From contig NZ_RZNZ01000011.1 of the NCBI RefSeq assembly GCF_008698145.1, forward strand, positions 44,353 through 108,352: a stretch of DNA of 64,000 nucleotides. Direction: 5' to 3'. This DNA comes from Bifidobacterium vespertilionis (lineage in GTDB: Bacteria; Actinomycetota; Actinomycetes; Actinomycetales; Bifidobacteriaceae). This document shows, in pieces, positions 24,884 through 42,600 of the stretch; positions within the stretch are counted from its first letter, which is position 1; each line of letters opens with the position of its first letter. A program made the position numbers and the translations under genes. The notes beneath the pieces were generated by a model. That model made no database searches, was not told the DNA's origin, and saw nothing but the letters and a program-made list of their open reading frames with translations.

Positions 24884-24972
24884 GACGTGTGCCGCGCGGC
24901 TTTTCGCGTGCCCGGTTGTGGACAAGCGGCAAGGGTCCGCGCTTCATCGCCGCGCGCGGTCCGCGGGAAACG

Positions 24973-24978
24973 TAGACT
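24973..24978 (+). promoter_or_regulatory. -10 box of the anchored hypothetical gene, leaderless type
   Basis: TAGACT lies 9 nt before ATG 24988. No clear -35 box or Shine-Dalgarno sequence is seen. Confidence 0.4.
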
Positions 24979-24987
24979 GAAGTGGTT

Positions 24988-25620
24988 ATGGCCAAGAAAA
25001 GGAAGCAGTGGACCCCCGCGCAGCGACGGATGTACCGGCGTCGCCGCCTCGTCGCGCTTGTGGTGCTCGTCGCATTGCTCGCCGCCGCCGTGGGGGCGGT
25101 CTGGGGCGTGGGCAAGGGCATCGGCGCGCTGTACTACTGGTTCAACCGCGCGGACATCAACGCGATCAGCCGCCAGACCGTCCCCACCGCCAAAAAGACC
25201 TCCGGCGTGCCGAACTGCTCCTCCTCCGACGTGCGTCTGGAACTGACCGCCGCGTCGTCCAGCGTGGCCGTGGGCGGCTCCCTCGACTTCACCGCCGCCA
25301 TCTCCTACACCGGCGCCGGATCCTGCCTGATCAACGGCGCGAACGATTCGCGCATCCTGGCCATCACCAGCGGCGACCAGACCATCTGGAAGTCGGACAT
25401 CTGCCCGGCCACCAGCCGCATGCTGCTGATGAGCAAATCGCAGGGCATGAACCGCGATGAGGCGAAGATCACATGGGGCGCCAACGCGAACGCCACGGAC
25501 ACCACCTGCCGCAAAAGCTCCGAGCTGCCCAAGGTCAAGGCCGGCACCTACGTGGCCCGGCTGAGCCTCAAGTCCGATCCCGACCTCAAGTCCGATCCGG
25601 TGGTCATCACGGTGCAGTAG
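24988..25620 (+). CDS. Membrane-anchored extracytoplasmic protein of unknown function
   Basis: A 210-residue protein I cannot name. A very basic cytoplasmic start (KKRKQ...RRMYRRRRL) is followed by one membrane helix (about residues 20-45) and an outside domain of ~150 residues. That domain has four cysteines (in PNCSSS, GSCLING, DICPAT and TTCRKS), probably two disulfides, and alternating beta-strand-like sequence ending RLSLKSDPDLKSDPVVITVQ, so an Ig-like fold is plausible. The DUF4232/BsuPI-type extracellular domains are possible relatives. It is alone in its transcription unit between mutY and a REP-like region. Confidence 0.75.
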   Translation: MAKKRKQWTPAQRRMYRRRRLVALVVLVALLAAAVGAVWGVGKGIGALYYWFNRADINAISRQTVPTAKKTSGVPNCSSSDVRLELTAASSSVAVGGSLDFTAAISYTGAGSCLINGANDSRILAITSGDQTIWKSDICPATSRMLLMSKSQGMNRDEAKITWGANANATDTTCRKSSELPKVKAGTYVARLSLKSDPDLKSDPVVITVQ

Positions 25621-25632
25621 CGCGGATTGTTC

Positions 25633-26050
25633 CTCCCCGATCCTGAGCGAAGCGGGGGTGCCTCCCCATCCTGAGCGAAGCGTGTGAGTTCCCGTCATCC
25701 TGAGCGAAGCGTGTGAGTTCCCGTCATCCTGAGCGAAGCGTAGCGGAGTCGAAGGATCCTTAACTTCGTGCACAAATTAAGGATCCTTCGACTCCGCCCT
25801 TCGTTGTCCGGCTGCGCCGGACCGTCGCCGCCTTGGCGGCGGCTCGACAGCATTTGCGGTCGGCCTGCGGCCGCGGTTTCATTTGCTCACTGTCGTTCGC
25901 CCTCGCCTGCGAACGCCGCCGGCGTTCGCTTCACGGCTCGGCCTGCCTACGGACAGCCCACCGGGCTGTCCGTTTAACGGCTCAGTGCTCAGGATGACGA
26001 AAGGAACGAACGTTGCGCTCAGGATGAGAGAGTCTGTCTGCGCAGGATGA
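25633..26050 (+). repeat. REP-like element, copy 3, with extra half-copies and an insertion
   Basis: Four half-copies (ATCCTGAGCGAAGCG) precede the core. The core begins GTCATCCTGAGCG at 25723 and runs through GGATCCTTAA and TTAAGGATCC to CGACTCCGCCC (about 25800). The closing GCTCAGGATGACG is found only at 25987-25999, after 186 bp of unrelated hairpins. Two more decayed closing halves follow up to 26050. The whole lies between the anchored protein and rpoB. Confidence 0.85.
25801..25986 (+). repeat. Train of short hairpins inserted in REP-like copy 3
   Basis: Perfect palindromes with 2-3-nt loops follow one another: TCCGGC-TGC-GCCGGA (25807-25821), CGCCGCC-TT-GGCGGCG (about 25826-25842), CGGCC-TGC-GGCCG (25861-25873), GCGAACGCC-GCC-GGCGTTCGC (25909-25929) and CGGACAGCCC-ACC-GGGCTGTCCG (25950-25972). 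The last two are followed by the related tails CTTCACGGCTCGG and TTTAACGGCTCAG. Confidence 0.85.
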
Positions 26051-26126
26051 CGCGGCCCCGCCAAGTCCATTCGCGCGCCGTCGTCAAATCGGCGTCCGCA
26101 TTGCGAAACGCCGGCGGCCCGCACGA

Positions 26127-26155
26127 TTGACGCGACACGCCGAAGCGCCTATAAT
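26127..26155 (+). promoter_or_regulatory. Strong near-consensus promoter of rpoBC
   Basis: TTGACG (26127-26132), a 17-bp spacer, and TATAAT (26150-26155). This is the best sigma-70-type promoter in the window. It implies a leader of about 130 nt before rpoB. Confidence 0.85.
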
Positions 26156-26177
26156 GTTGACTTCGCGTGAAGTATGT

Positions 26178-26224
26178 CATATGGCGGGCATGCATCATAG
26201 GGGAAACGCCCGCATGAGCATATG
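26178..26224 (+). other. Leader hairpin upstream of rpoB
   Basis: GCGGGC (26184-26189) pairs with GCCCGC (26208-26213). Both sides are flanked by CATATG (26178-26183 and 26219-26224), which can extend the stem with a small bulge. It may be a control site for rpoB translation or transcription. Confidence 0.5.
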
Positions 26225-26291
26225 GTGGCTCGCGGGTGCGTTCCGGGGAAAAACACCAGAATCGAACTAGCGAGCGATAAGGACAAGTCTC

Positions 26292-29834
<3,543 letters not shown>

Positions 29835-29864
29835 TAAAGATTTCGAAAGACAGGACAATAGACA

Positions 29865-34052
<4,188 letters not shown>

Positions 34053-34059
34053 CACCGTC

Positions 34060-34103
34060 GGCGAACCGGATGCCGTCCCGTCTGGGGATGCGGCATGTTC
34101 GCC
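34060..34103. terminator. Hairpin between convergent rpoC and the transglutaminase-like gene
   Basis: GGCGAAC...GGATGCCG pairs with CGGCAT-GTTCGCC with a 3-nt bulge and a 13-nt loop. No T-run is present on either strand. It fills nearly the whole 62-bp gap. Confidence 0.5.
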
Positions 34104-34114
34104 ATGAAGACCCG

Positions 34115-36850
34115 TCATGTGGTCCGACCGCCTTTCCGGCGGACGGCCGCACGGCGGGTCTTCCGCGTTTTTAGCGGCGTTGGAGGAACCAACGCCGAAA
34201 GATGCGGAAGATGCGGAAGGCGTGATGCTGGAGGGGATGACGCGGCAGAATGAGACGTCGCGCCACGGGATACGGGCCGTGATGGCGACAGACGTGCAAG
34301 CCACCGACGCGGCCACGGCAGGGAGCGCAGCATCATCCGTCGTGCCCGATCCGCCGACCTCCAGAATCGGCGGGCTTGGCCTTCGGTGACCGCCTCGCCG
34401 GAAAAGGCCGCCCGATCCGCATCCCGCGCAAGATCCAGCAATGCAGGTTCCAAGCCCTGCCCCTGCGCCTCCCGTTCCAGGCCCTGCCCTCGCGCTTTCT
34501 GCGCCGGGCCGCCGGCGGTCAGCCCCCTCGCGATCGCCCGTGCTATCTCCGGTGCCCCTCCCGCCCCCGACCCGGCCTCACGGACACCGCATCGGTAGGC
34601 GAGCAGCCGGATCGCATACCAGCCTTGCGCGATGCGCCGTGCGGGGGAGCCGCGTCGCCGCGCTATTGCCACTGCCAGCGCCTTGGCGGCGACAATCATG
34701 CCGATCACCATGATCAACAGCCATAGTGGGCTGCCGTAAATCAGCACGAGCATGATGGTCCGGCGCACGGCCTGCCATCGGGCGTCGCCATCGTCGGGCG
34801 GCTCCGCATCGTCCCCGGTGATCGCCGTTCGGCCGGCGACCGTGGTTCGGTCCCGCAGCGGTTCGGTCAAAGGCACCGGCGGCTGTCTCACCAGCGTCTG
34901 CGGCTCGGAAGCCGCCGTCCGTTGGCTTTGGTCGGGATGCTTGGTCTCCGATGGCGTGGGATGGAACGCCACCCATCCGAAGCCCTTCAGATTCACCTCC
35001 GTCCATGCGGCTATGTCCAGTCCGGTGAAGGTGACCGATGCGGAGCCGTCGGGCGTCCGCTCGGTGCGCGCGGCGGATGGTCTGCCGTCATCGTCCTTGG
35101 GCAGGAGGCCATACACCACGCGCGATGGGATGCCGAGCTCCCTTGCCATCAGCGCCATGGCCGAGGCGTACTGCTCGCTGTCGCCCACCATGATGCCTCC
35201 TCCTAGCAGCATGTCCACGCGATGGTTGCCATGGCCGGGTGGTGAGGGGTAGTCGTCGCCCAGACCGCGGGAGAACCATCCCATGCGCTGCAGTGACCGG
35301 GCCAGCGCGATCGCCTTCGCACCCGCATGGGCTTCGCCGCCGGCCGTCGCGGAGGCGAACGTGCGTACCGAATCCGGCACATCAACGGGTTCGGGAAGAT
35401 CGACTGTCCCGGCGTCGGCTTCGGCAAGGGCGCGCATGTCGATCCGATCGCCTGCGATGACCAGAACGTCTTCGGAGCCGGTCCCGTCGCTGGAGCCTGT
35501 CCCATCGTCCCGGGCGTCCGCATTCGCACCGATTCGCGCATCGCCGGCGGCGGCTCTAGGCAGCACGCCCGATTCGACGTACCGCAACCCATCCGTCAGA
35601 TCGCCGGTCAGCAGGCCGGTCCCTGTTACGGCATTGGTGTGGAACATGCCGGCGTTGCGTGGATCGTCGAACTCCACCGTGCGGACGTTGCCGGCCAGCG
35701 GCAGCCAATGATCGTCCCAGTCGCCGCGGATGGTGAAGGTCGCTCGGAATGGCGTACCCGCTTGCCCGCCGCCCGTTGCATCGCCCATTGCGCCGCCCGT
35801 CCCGCCGCCGGCGTCCACGCGCATGCCGGAACGGCGGAATTCCCCGGATGATCGGCCGGAGTCGTCGCCGGACAGATTCCACACATCGCCGTCGAACGCA
35901 TCCATGACGGCCAGACGGACCGGCGCACCGGCGGGAAGCCCGGTGACCGTGAGCACCGGATCGTCGCGGTGGCGCTTCACGATCGCTCGCATGCCGCTTA
36001 ACGGGCTGACCCGATCCGCCATGTACAGCGGCGGGTTGTAATGATCGCGCAGCGTCACCCGCCCCGGTCCGATCGTCGGCCCTGCGGCAAGGGCGACGAC
36101 TATGGAGACGGCCATGGTCCCGGATGCCATTGCGCCGGCGGAACGCCAGCGTGCGGGCTCCAGCCATCCGCCGTGCCAACCCAGCCACACCAGCATGAGC
36201 GACGTGAACGCCAGCCCGGTGCCAACCGGATGCCAGCCGGTTCCGGCTCCCAGCAGCGCGGCCCCGGCGAATCCCGCGCACAGCGGAAGCAGAGCCCAAC
36301 CGCCGGCCGGATTGCGCGTGCTTGCGGCAAGGACCGCGGCCAGATACGACGTGAACAGCGCCATCGTCCATAGGGCCATCAACGCGCCGTCCATATTGTC
36401 CACCGGCGGGGCGAGCGCGATCAGCAGTTTGAACGATCCCAAGGTCGTCATCCACCCATTGCGCACCACATCGACCGCTGTCTGGAGATCCAATGGTCCG
36501 CCGGCGGCATTTGCAGACAGCATGAATGCGACCCAAGGACCGATCGCCCCCTGCGCGATGGCGAGCGATAACGGCTGCATCCAGCAGCGGCGTCCGGGGG
36601 ACCCCAATGCGGCGGCCAGACAACCGAGCGCGGCGGCGGGCAATCCGCCAAGCACCCATAGCCAGACCGATCCATACACCGGAATCAGCGGGCTCATGGC
36701 GATGAGCGTGGCGCAGACGATCACCATGTGCATGATCGGGAGGCGAGGAACGCGCAGGTGACCTGCGGCGTGGTGCGTGCGACCTGTGCAACGGGCTGCG
36801 CAGTCAAAGGAACGGGCTGTGTGGCCCGAACGGGGGAGCGGGCTCGTCAT
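34115..36850 (-). CDS. TgpA-like membrane protein with degenerate transglutaminase domain
   Basis: A 911-residue last gene of the kinase operon. About eight N-terminal hydrophobic helices (to ~residue 230) precede an extracytoplasmic part containing the transglutaminase-like core, then a membrane helix (about 690-715) and a basic cytoplasmic tail. In active relatives the core reads GxCEQ...HAW...DPTP; here it reads GDSEQYASAM (Ser558 for Cys), DIAAWTEV (Ala for His) and AFHPTPS (His for Asp), so all three catalytic positions are changed. The start ATG at 36850 overlaps the DUF58 stop (ATGA). It is probably a structural or binding member of the complex rather than an enzyme. Confidence 0.85.
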   Translation of the reverse strand: MTSPLPRSGHTARSFDCAARCTGRTHHAAGHLRVPRLPIMHMVIVCATLIAMSPLIPVYGSVWLWVLGGLPAAALGCLAAALGSPGRRCWMQPLSLAIAQGAIGPWVAFMLSANAAGGPLDLQTAVDVVRNGWMTTLGSFKLLIALAPPVDNMDGALMALWTMALFTSYLAAVLAASTRNPAGGWALLPLCAGFAGAALLGAGTGWHPVGTGLAFTSLMLVWLGWHGGWLEPARWRSAGAMASGTMAVSIVVALAAGPTIGPGRVTLRDHYNPPLYMADRVSPLSGMRAIVKRHRDDPVLTVTGLPAGAPVRLAVMDAFDGDVWNLSGDDSGRSSGEFRRSGMRVDAGGGTGGAMGDATGGGQAGTPFRATFTIRGDWDDHWLPLAGNVRTVEFDDPRNAGMFHTNAVTGTGLLTGDLTDGLRYVESGVLPRAAAGDARIGANADARDDGTGSSDGTGSEDVLVIAGDRIDMRALAEADAGTVDLPEPVDVPDSVRTFASATAGGEAHAGAKAIALARSLQRMGWFSRGLGDDYPSPPGHGNHRVDMLLGGGIMVGDSEQYASAMALMARELGIPSRVVYGLLPKDDDGRPSAARTERTPDGSASVTFTGLDIAAWTEVNLKGFGWVAFHPTPSETKHPDQSQRTAASEPQTLVRQPPVPLTEPLRDRTTVAGRTAITGDDAEPPDDGDARWQAVRRTIMLVLIYGSPLWLLIMVIGMIVAAKALAVAIARRRGSPARRIAQGWYAIRLLAYRCGVREAGSGAGGAPEIARAIARGLTAGGPAQKARGQGLEREAQGQGLEPALLDLARDADRAAFSGEAVTEGQARRFWRSADRARRMMLRSLPWPRRWLARLSPSRPVSRGATSHSAASSPPASRLPHLPHLSALVPPTPLKTRKTRRAAVRRKGGRTT

Positions 36851-38103
36851 GACCAATCCCCCATCCACGTCGCCCACATGTCCGTCAGATCGCGCGGATC
36901 GCCGATCGTCGCCACGCTGCAGCTCTGGCGCCGAACCACCGTGCGGGCCGCGCCGGCATGAATCCGAACCAGCAGCCGGCCGTGCGCAGTCGGTTCTGAT
37001 GCCATCATGCGGACCGCATCGGGCAGCGTGGTGCGGGAGCCGGTCACCAGACAGCGAATCGTTGCGGGTGCGGTCGCCGGTCGCAATCCCCACAGCCGCC
37101 GGATGTCCCGGTGCGGTGCCGATTCGCCGGCCGGATTGCCGGCCGTGAGGTCGGCTGCCTCCGTGCCCGCCAATGGGGGAATCCCGCTGCACATATCCAG
37201 CAATGCCGTGGCGCTCGACGGGTGCGGATGCAACGGGTCGGCGTGGACGGCCACATCCTGCCCCCATCGCAGGTACTGCGCGCCGATCGAGGCGAATATG
37301 GTCACGGCAAGCTCGAATTCCTCCGGGCTGGCATAGGATCCGGGCCTTGTATCCAAGGCGAGGTCCATCCCGTCCCGCTGCGCGGCCGCATATTGGCGGA
37401 CCATCAGCGTTCCGGCCTTCGCGCTCGCGGACCAGTGCACCCGTCGGATGTCGTCGCCGTCCGCATAGGTGCGCAATCCTTGGAAATCAGGCGAATCCGT
37501 GGCGGTGCGGCCATTGGGTTCGCCTTCGTCATCCGCGGTTCCGGCGTGCGGTCCGCCCGGCAGAGGCACCACGGCCGGGTGCACGAACAGCATGCTGGCG
37601 CCGGCCAGCCGATGGTCATGCCGTGCCAGACCGAACGGATCGCCCCTGCGGATGGTCAACGGTCCGATGCCCACCTGCGCGCGGGCCGTTGCGTCGAACG
37701 GCACCCTGACCGTTGCGGTTCGTCCGGCGCCGAGTGACGGCAGCTGGCATTGGCGCGACGTCGTCGTTCCTCCCTCCGATACGGACAGCAGACCAACGGC
37801 GCCGCCGATCGGTCCGGCACCGGGATTGCGCAGCCGTATCTCGATGCCGGTGCGCTCGCCGACGATCATGCGCGTGGACCCCGGGGCGATCGACGCTTCA
37901 TACCCGGTGCCGCCCATGGTCATCATGAGCGCGACGGCCAGCATCGCGATGAGCATCGTTGCCCCGGCCAGCGCCTCGATCCATTGCAGTGCGGCGAAGA
38001 CCAGCAGATCCGCGGCGGCCATGATCGCCGCCAGACGTCCCAATGGCGTCAGACGGGCAAGTGGCGTCAGGCGGGCCGCCATATCCATGATTCCTTGCAT
38101 CAT
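36847..38103 (-). CDS. DUF58 domain protein
   Basis: A 418-residue membrane protein with two helices near the N-terminus (about residues 22-62). After a beta-rich middle section comes the DUF58 signature, RTYADGDDIRRVHWSASAKAGTLMVRQY (canonical D.R.I.W..SAR.G.L.VR), followed by a von Willebrand A-like end. DUF58 proteins are partners of MoxR ATPases and TgpA-like proteins, as here. The start ATG (38101-38103 complement) overlaps the MoxR stop by 4 bp, and its own stop overlaps the next gene's start in the same way. Confidence 0.88.
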   Translation of the reverse strand: MMQGIMDMAARLTPLARLTPLGRLAAIMAAADLLVFAALQWIEALAGATMLIAMLAVALMMTMGGTGYEASIAPGSTRMIVGERTGIEIRLRNPGAGPIGGAVGLLSVSEGGTTTSRQCQLPSLGAGRTATVRVPFDATARAQVGIGPLTIRRGDPFGLARHDHRLAGASMLFVHPAVVPLPGGPHAGTADDEGEPNGRTATDSPDFQGLRTYADGDDIRRVHWSASAKAGTLMVRQYAAAQRDGMDLALDTRPGSYASPEEFELAVTIFASIGAQYLRWGQDVAVHADPLHPHPSSATALLDMCSGIPPLAGTEAADLTAGNPAGESAPHRDIRRLWGLRPATAPATIRCLVTGSRTTLPDAVRMMASEPTAHGRLLVRIHAGAARTVVRRQSCSVATIGDPRDLTDMWATWMGDWS

Positions 38104-39659
38104 TGCCCCTCCAAGGTCGGTGCCGGCACCTCGTCGAGAATCCGGGTGATGACCGTGGCCGCGGACACCCCGTCGAATGACGCGTCGGAGGTCACGGCGA
38201 TGCGGTGGGCGAGCACCGGCACCGCCAGTTGCGCCACATCGGACGGGGTGACGTACGGACGCCCTTCCATGGCCGCCAGCACCCGCGCGCATCGGTCCAG
38301 AGCCAGCGCGCCGCGAATGGATGAGCCGGCGGACAGGGCCTCGTGATGCCGTGTGGCCTCCGTGATGCGCACGATGTAGTCGAGCACGCGATCGTTGCAA
38401 TGAACGTGCGCGGCCACCGCTCGCATGCGCAGCACATCGTCGCCGGTCAGCGTCGAAGCTGAGCTGTGATCGTAGTCTCCACTCTGGGAGAGGTCCCGAT
38501 TTTCAGGCAATGCACCAGATCCGGCCCGCTCGGCCGCTTGGCGACGCAGGATGTCGATGCTGGCCTCATGTCCCGGGTGCCCGAGTGAGGTGACCAGTAG
38601 GAAACGGTCCAGCTGTGCCTCGGGCAGCCGGTAGGTGCCGAGCTGATCGGCGGGATTCTGCGTGGCGATCACCAGGAACGGCGATGGCACGGCGTGCGTG
38701 ACGCCATCCACGGTGACGCCGCCTTCCTCCATGACCTCCAGCAGGGCAGATTGCGTTTTCGCGGACGCGCGGTTGATCTCGTCGGCCAGCACCACGGATG
38801 CGAACACCGGGCCCTCGCGGAACGAGAACCCTCCGGTGTGCCGATCGTATACGGTGACGCCGGTCACGTCTCCCGGCAGCAGATCCGGTGTGAACTGGAT
38901 GCGCTTGAACGGCACGGACAACGATCGGGCGATGGCTCTGGCCAATTGGGTTTTGCCGGTGCCCGGCACGTCCTCCAGCAGCAGATGTCCTCCGGCGATC
39001 AGTGCGATCAGGCTGCGCCGGATCGGCTCCTCCTTGCCGACGATCGTGCGTCCGATTCCACTGACGAGCAGATCGACGTGATGCTGGAAGAGATACAGAT
39101 CGGCGTCGGTCAGCGCTCGGGGCGGGGATTGCGTAATTGGTAGCGAGGACATGGGTTGTGCGGGTTGTGCGGGTTGCGCAGGGCTTGCGCCGGTCTGCGA
39201 TTCGCTGGCATGTCTTCCGCGGCAAGCCGGCATGCCGTCTTGCTGTACGCCGGTCTGTGCAGCGGTTTGCGCGCCGACCCGCATGCCGGCTTGCGCACCG
39301 ACGCGCGTTGCGTCGTCCATCGGAACGGGGCGTGGAGATGGAACTCCGATTGGGCCCGAGGGATTGAGATCGAACGATTTGGCGCCGCGGCGGGCCGACG
39401 GTCGCGAATGCCGGGGAATGGCCCGTGGCGCGGTGATCCGCGTTTCGTCGGGCATACGTGTGGCGTCCGCGTCCGGAATGCCGGTTGGATGACCGCCGGA
39501 GGGGAACTCGCCGGGCCGCGCGTCGTCGGCTGCATATCCGCCGGGCACACCATATTCGCTGGGCACACCATGTCCGCTGGGTGCACCATGTCCGGGAACC
39601 ACCAGCGGCTCCATGACGAACGCGCCGGTGCCAGACCTGTTGGAGGACAACGCATTCAT
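38100..39659 (-). CDS. MoxR-type AAA+ ATPase with long disordered N-terminus
   Basis: A 519-residue protein. The AAA+ core occupies about residues 185-515: Walker A EDVPGTGKT (229-237), Walker B LADEINRA (291-298), then LEVMEEGGVTVDG, and sensor 1 IATQNP. The lid domain contains AATRHHEAL and SSIRGALAL. MoxR proteins are chaperone-like ATPases that work on von Willebrand-domain partners, here DUF58. The first ~180 residues are low-complexity (GHGAPSGHGVPSEYGVPGG, AQTAAQTGVQ and AQPAQPAQP) and are not in typical MoxR proteins of ~330 residues. It is ATGA-coupled at both ends. Confidence 0.9.
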   Translation of the reverse strand: MNALSSNRSGTGAFVMEPLVVPGHGAPSGHGVPSEYGVPGGYAADDARPGEFPSGGHPTGIPDADATRMPDETRITAPRAIPRHSRPSARRGAKSFDLNPSGPIGVPSPRPVPMDDATRVGAQAGMRVGAQTAAQTGVQQDGMPACRGRHASESQTGASPAQPAQPAQPMSSLPITQSPPRALTDADLYLFQHHVDLLVSGIGRTIVGKEEPIRRSLIALIAGGHLLLEDVPGTGKTQLARAIARSLSVPFKRIQFTPDLLPGDVTGVTVYDRHTGGFSFREGPVFASVVLADEINRASAKTQSALLEVMEEGGVTVDGVTHAVPSPFLVIATQNPADQLGTYRLPEAQLDRFLLVTSLGHPGHEASIDILRRQAAERAGSGALPENRDLSQSGDYDHSSASTLTGDDVLRMRAVAAHVHCNDRVLDYIVRITEATRHHEALSAGSSIRGALALDRCARVLAAMEGRPYVTPSDVAQLAVPVLAHRIAVTSDASFDGVSAATVITRILDEVPAPTLEGQ

Positions 39660-42600
39660 TGCAGACTCCTTTGCTGAATCGGCGAAAGCGCCGGTGAGTG
39701 TGCCGACAGGAGCGCCATGGTCTCGGACTGGGCGGAATCGCCGCCGCTGAATCGTCGGATGCCGGACGGCAATCCCTCCGCGTCGAACGGCGACCGCACG
39801 GCACGAGAGAACGGTAAAGCCGATCCGCGCGGCCCCACTGCTGCGCTTACCGTGACCGGTCGTGGACCGGGTTGGACGGTTTCCAGCATGACCGTGATGG
39901 AGGCATCCGGCGTGGCGGGGTTCCCGGTGAGTGTTCCGTTGACTGCGGGGGCGTTGGCTGCGGTGAAGGTGAATCGGTTGACCGGGATCCTGCAGTCCAG
40001 CCGGCGGTCGCCTCCGGAGCCGGTTGCGGATAGCGAGGCGCATCCGGCGTTGCGCAGGTTGCGCAGCGTGACGGTCACGCCGAAGGTCACGGAACCGGAT
40101 TGCCCATTGGTGTCGGCTGGCCCGTCGGGCTTGGCTTGCCCGGACGGGGAGCCCGAACCGGTGCCGGGCGATGCGCCGGGCCCTGTGTCGGCTCCCGGAG
40201 ATGTTGACACCGGTGGGACCCGCACCAACGTCACTTCGGGCGGCTCGGGATCGCCCCACGGCATGACCGGTGCGCTGGGACCGCTGGCCTCGCCCTCGCC
40301 CACATAATTGCGCGCCGCCACCGTGGCGGTGAACGAGACCCCGTCCGAGATCGCGGCGTCCGGTATCTCGAACCGCGCCTGCGACGAGCCGGCGGGCGCA
40401 TCGATCCTCATTTCGAATCCGTTCGGTCCATGCAATGCCACGGCATAGGCCTCCGGAGCCGTTCCCTCATAGCGCGGCGGCGACCATTCGACCAGAATTT
40501 GATGGTATCCGGCGGTTGTGCGCACGTCCCGTGGCGCCGACGGCACTCGATCGGGCGTCGCCTCGACCGTGTTCGACGGGGCGGACCAGCCCACCTCGTT
40601 GCGCGCCTTGACGACAAAACGGTGGAGCCGTCCGTTCACGAGCCCTTCGATCCGGCATGAGGTGTTCGTCCCGCAATCTCTGCTGCCGGTCGAACCGCCC
40701 TCGTACTCCACCCGGTATTCGGTGATGGGACTGCCGTTGGCATTGCCCGGCGTCCAATGCAGCTCCACCATCCCGTCATGCGCGGCGGCGGCCACCGGAG
40801 CCAGCAATGGGGGTTCGGGCGCCGCCATCACCGCGATACGGATCGTTGCGGTCACCCGCCGTTCCAGCGCATGCGTGCCGTCCTCCACACTCGCCAGAAT
40901 CACCCCTTCGCCCGCATGCCCGCCCGGCGTGACGACCAGTCGGCCGCCCGATTCGATCCGCACGTCCAGTCCCTCCAGACCTTCGGCGCGTGCCTCGACG
41001 ATGGTCAGCGGCTCGTCGGGGAACGGGTTGTACGCATCCGCGAGCGCATCGATGGTCATGGGTGTGCCGGCCGACGCCCTGACCGCGCGCTCGCCGATGC
41101 GCGCCAACGGGCGGCGGGACGCGACGATGCGAATGGTCAGGCCTGCGTGCACCGTGCCCGCCGGATAGGTGATGTCGATGGGCACGGAGACCAATGTCCC
41201 CGCCGCCGCGTCGCGTTTCGCGAACACCGTCAGCTCGCCATCCGGGCTGACCGCAATATCCAGCGATCGCGCATACTGCGCCGTGGGGGCTATGGCGTAC
41301 CGGTAGAGACCGGCGTCGGCACCCAGCGGCGCCTTGGTCAATGAGGTCAGGTCGATGATGGTGGCGGGCTCTCCTGCCGACACGTCCACGGTCGTCGGCG
41401 AGAACGCGGGTGGCGCCTCAACACTGCCGACCACGGTGATCGGCAGCGTGATCACCGCACGGTTGGGCGGTGTCCCGTTGCCATTCGCACTCCCGTCCGC
41501 ACGTCCATCCGTGGCGGTGAATGTGATCGACGCTGGTCCCGAATACCCTTCCTGCGGCGCGAATCGCAGCGTGCGGTCGTCCACATAGAGGCCGGAGCTG
41601 TCGGATTTGGTGGCGCTCACCGATTCGGGCGATTCGATGCGGACGGTTTTGCCGGCACCCACCCGAACATGATCGGCGATCGGAATCGTCAGCGTCTCAT
41701 GGGCGTTGATGACGAGCTGCGGCGCCTTGGGCCGAGGGGTCGGGGAAAAGACGCCATACGCCGGCACGTGGATGAACGCCATGGAGGTGAGACCGGCGGC
41801 ATTGGTGACGGTGTACGGCACCGCGCCGGCGCGATCGGTCAGCGTGATGCGGATCGTGGTCGCGCCGGTGGCCCGAGCCCTGCCGGCGGCCGAATCATGC
41901 ACCCCCACGGTCAGATCGGCCGCGGAACCCGATGGGTTGGCGATCCAGGCGGAGACGTCCACTTCGATGTCGCGTTTGCCGATGGTCGATGCGGCCGGCA
42001 CGCGGTAGTCGGAGGCGGTGGGCGGTTCGATCGGCACGTCCGGGTCCGTGCGGATGGCGAGTGTGGCCGTATCCGTCAGCCCGACCTCGTCGCGAACCGT
42101 GTACGTGATGTATGCGACGCCGGTCCGATCGGGCGCGGTGAACCGTATGTCCCTGCCTTGCACGGACGCGTCGGCGACGCCCTGGGCCTGCACGGCCGGA
42201 TCGACGGTCAGCTCGCCATCGGCGATGTCGTTGACCGTCACATTCACGCTGGCGTCGGTGCCCGGGCGCAGTATCACCTCATCGTCGCGGGCGTGCACGC
42301 CGGTCCGCTCTCTGCGGCCCACAACGCCGACGCGCACCTTCGCCTGCGCGCGCTGACCGGTCCAATCCTCCACGGCGTAATCGAACTCATCCGTGCCGGT
42401 CGAATCCGGATACGCCTCGTAAGTCAGCGAATCGGCGTTCACCTCCACGATGCGCCCGAACCGCGGGGCCCGATTGCCTAGGCCAAGCAACGTGACATCG
42501 TCCCCGTCCGGGTCCACGCCCTCGAGCCCTATGGGGATGACGACCGTCCCGCCCGCAGCCACCTGCGCCTCCACTGGTTGGGGACGGGGCGCGGGCTTGT

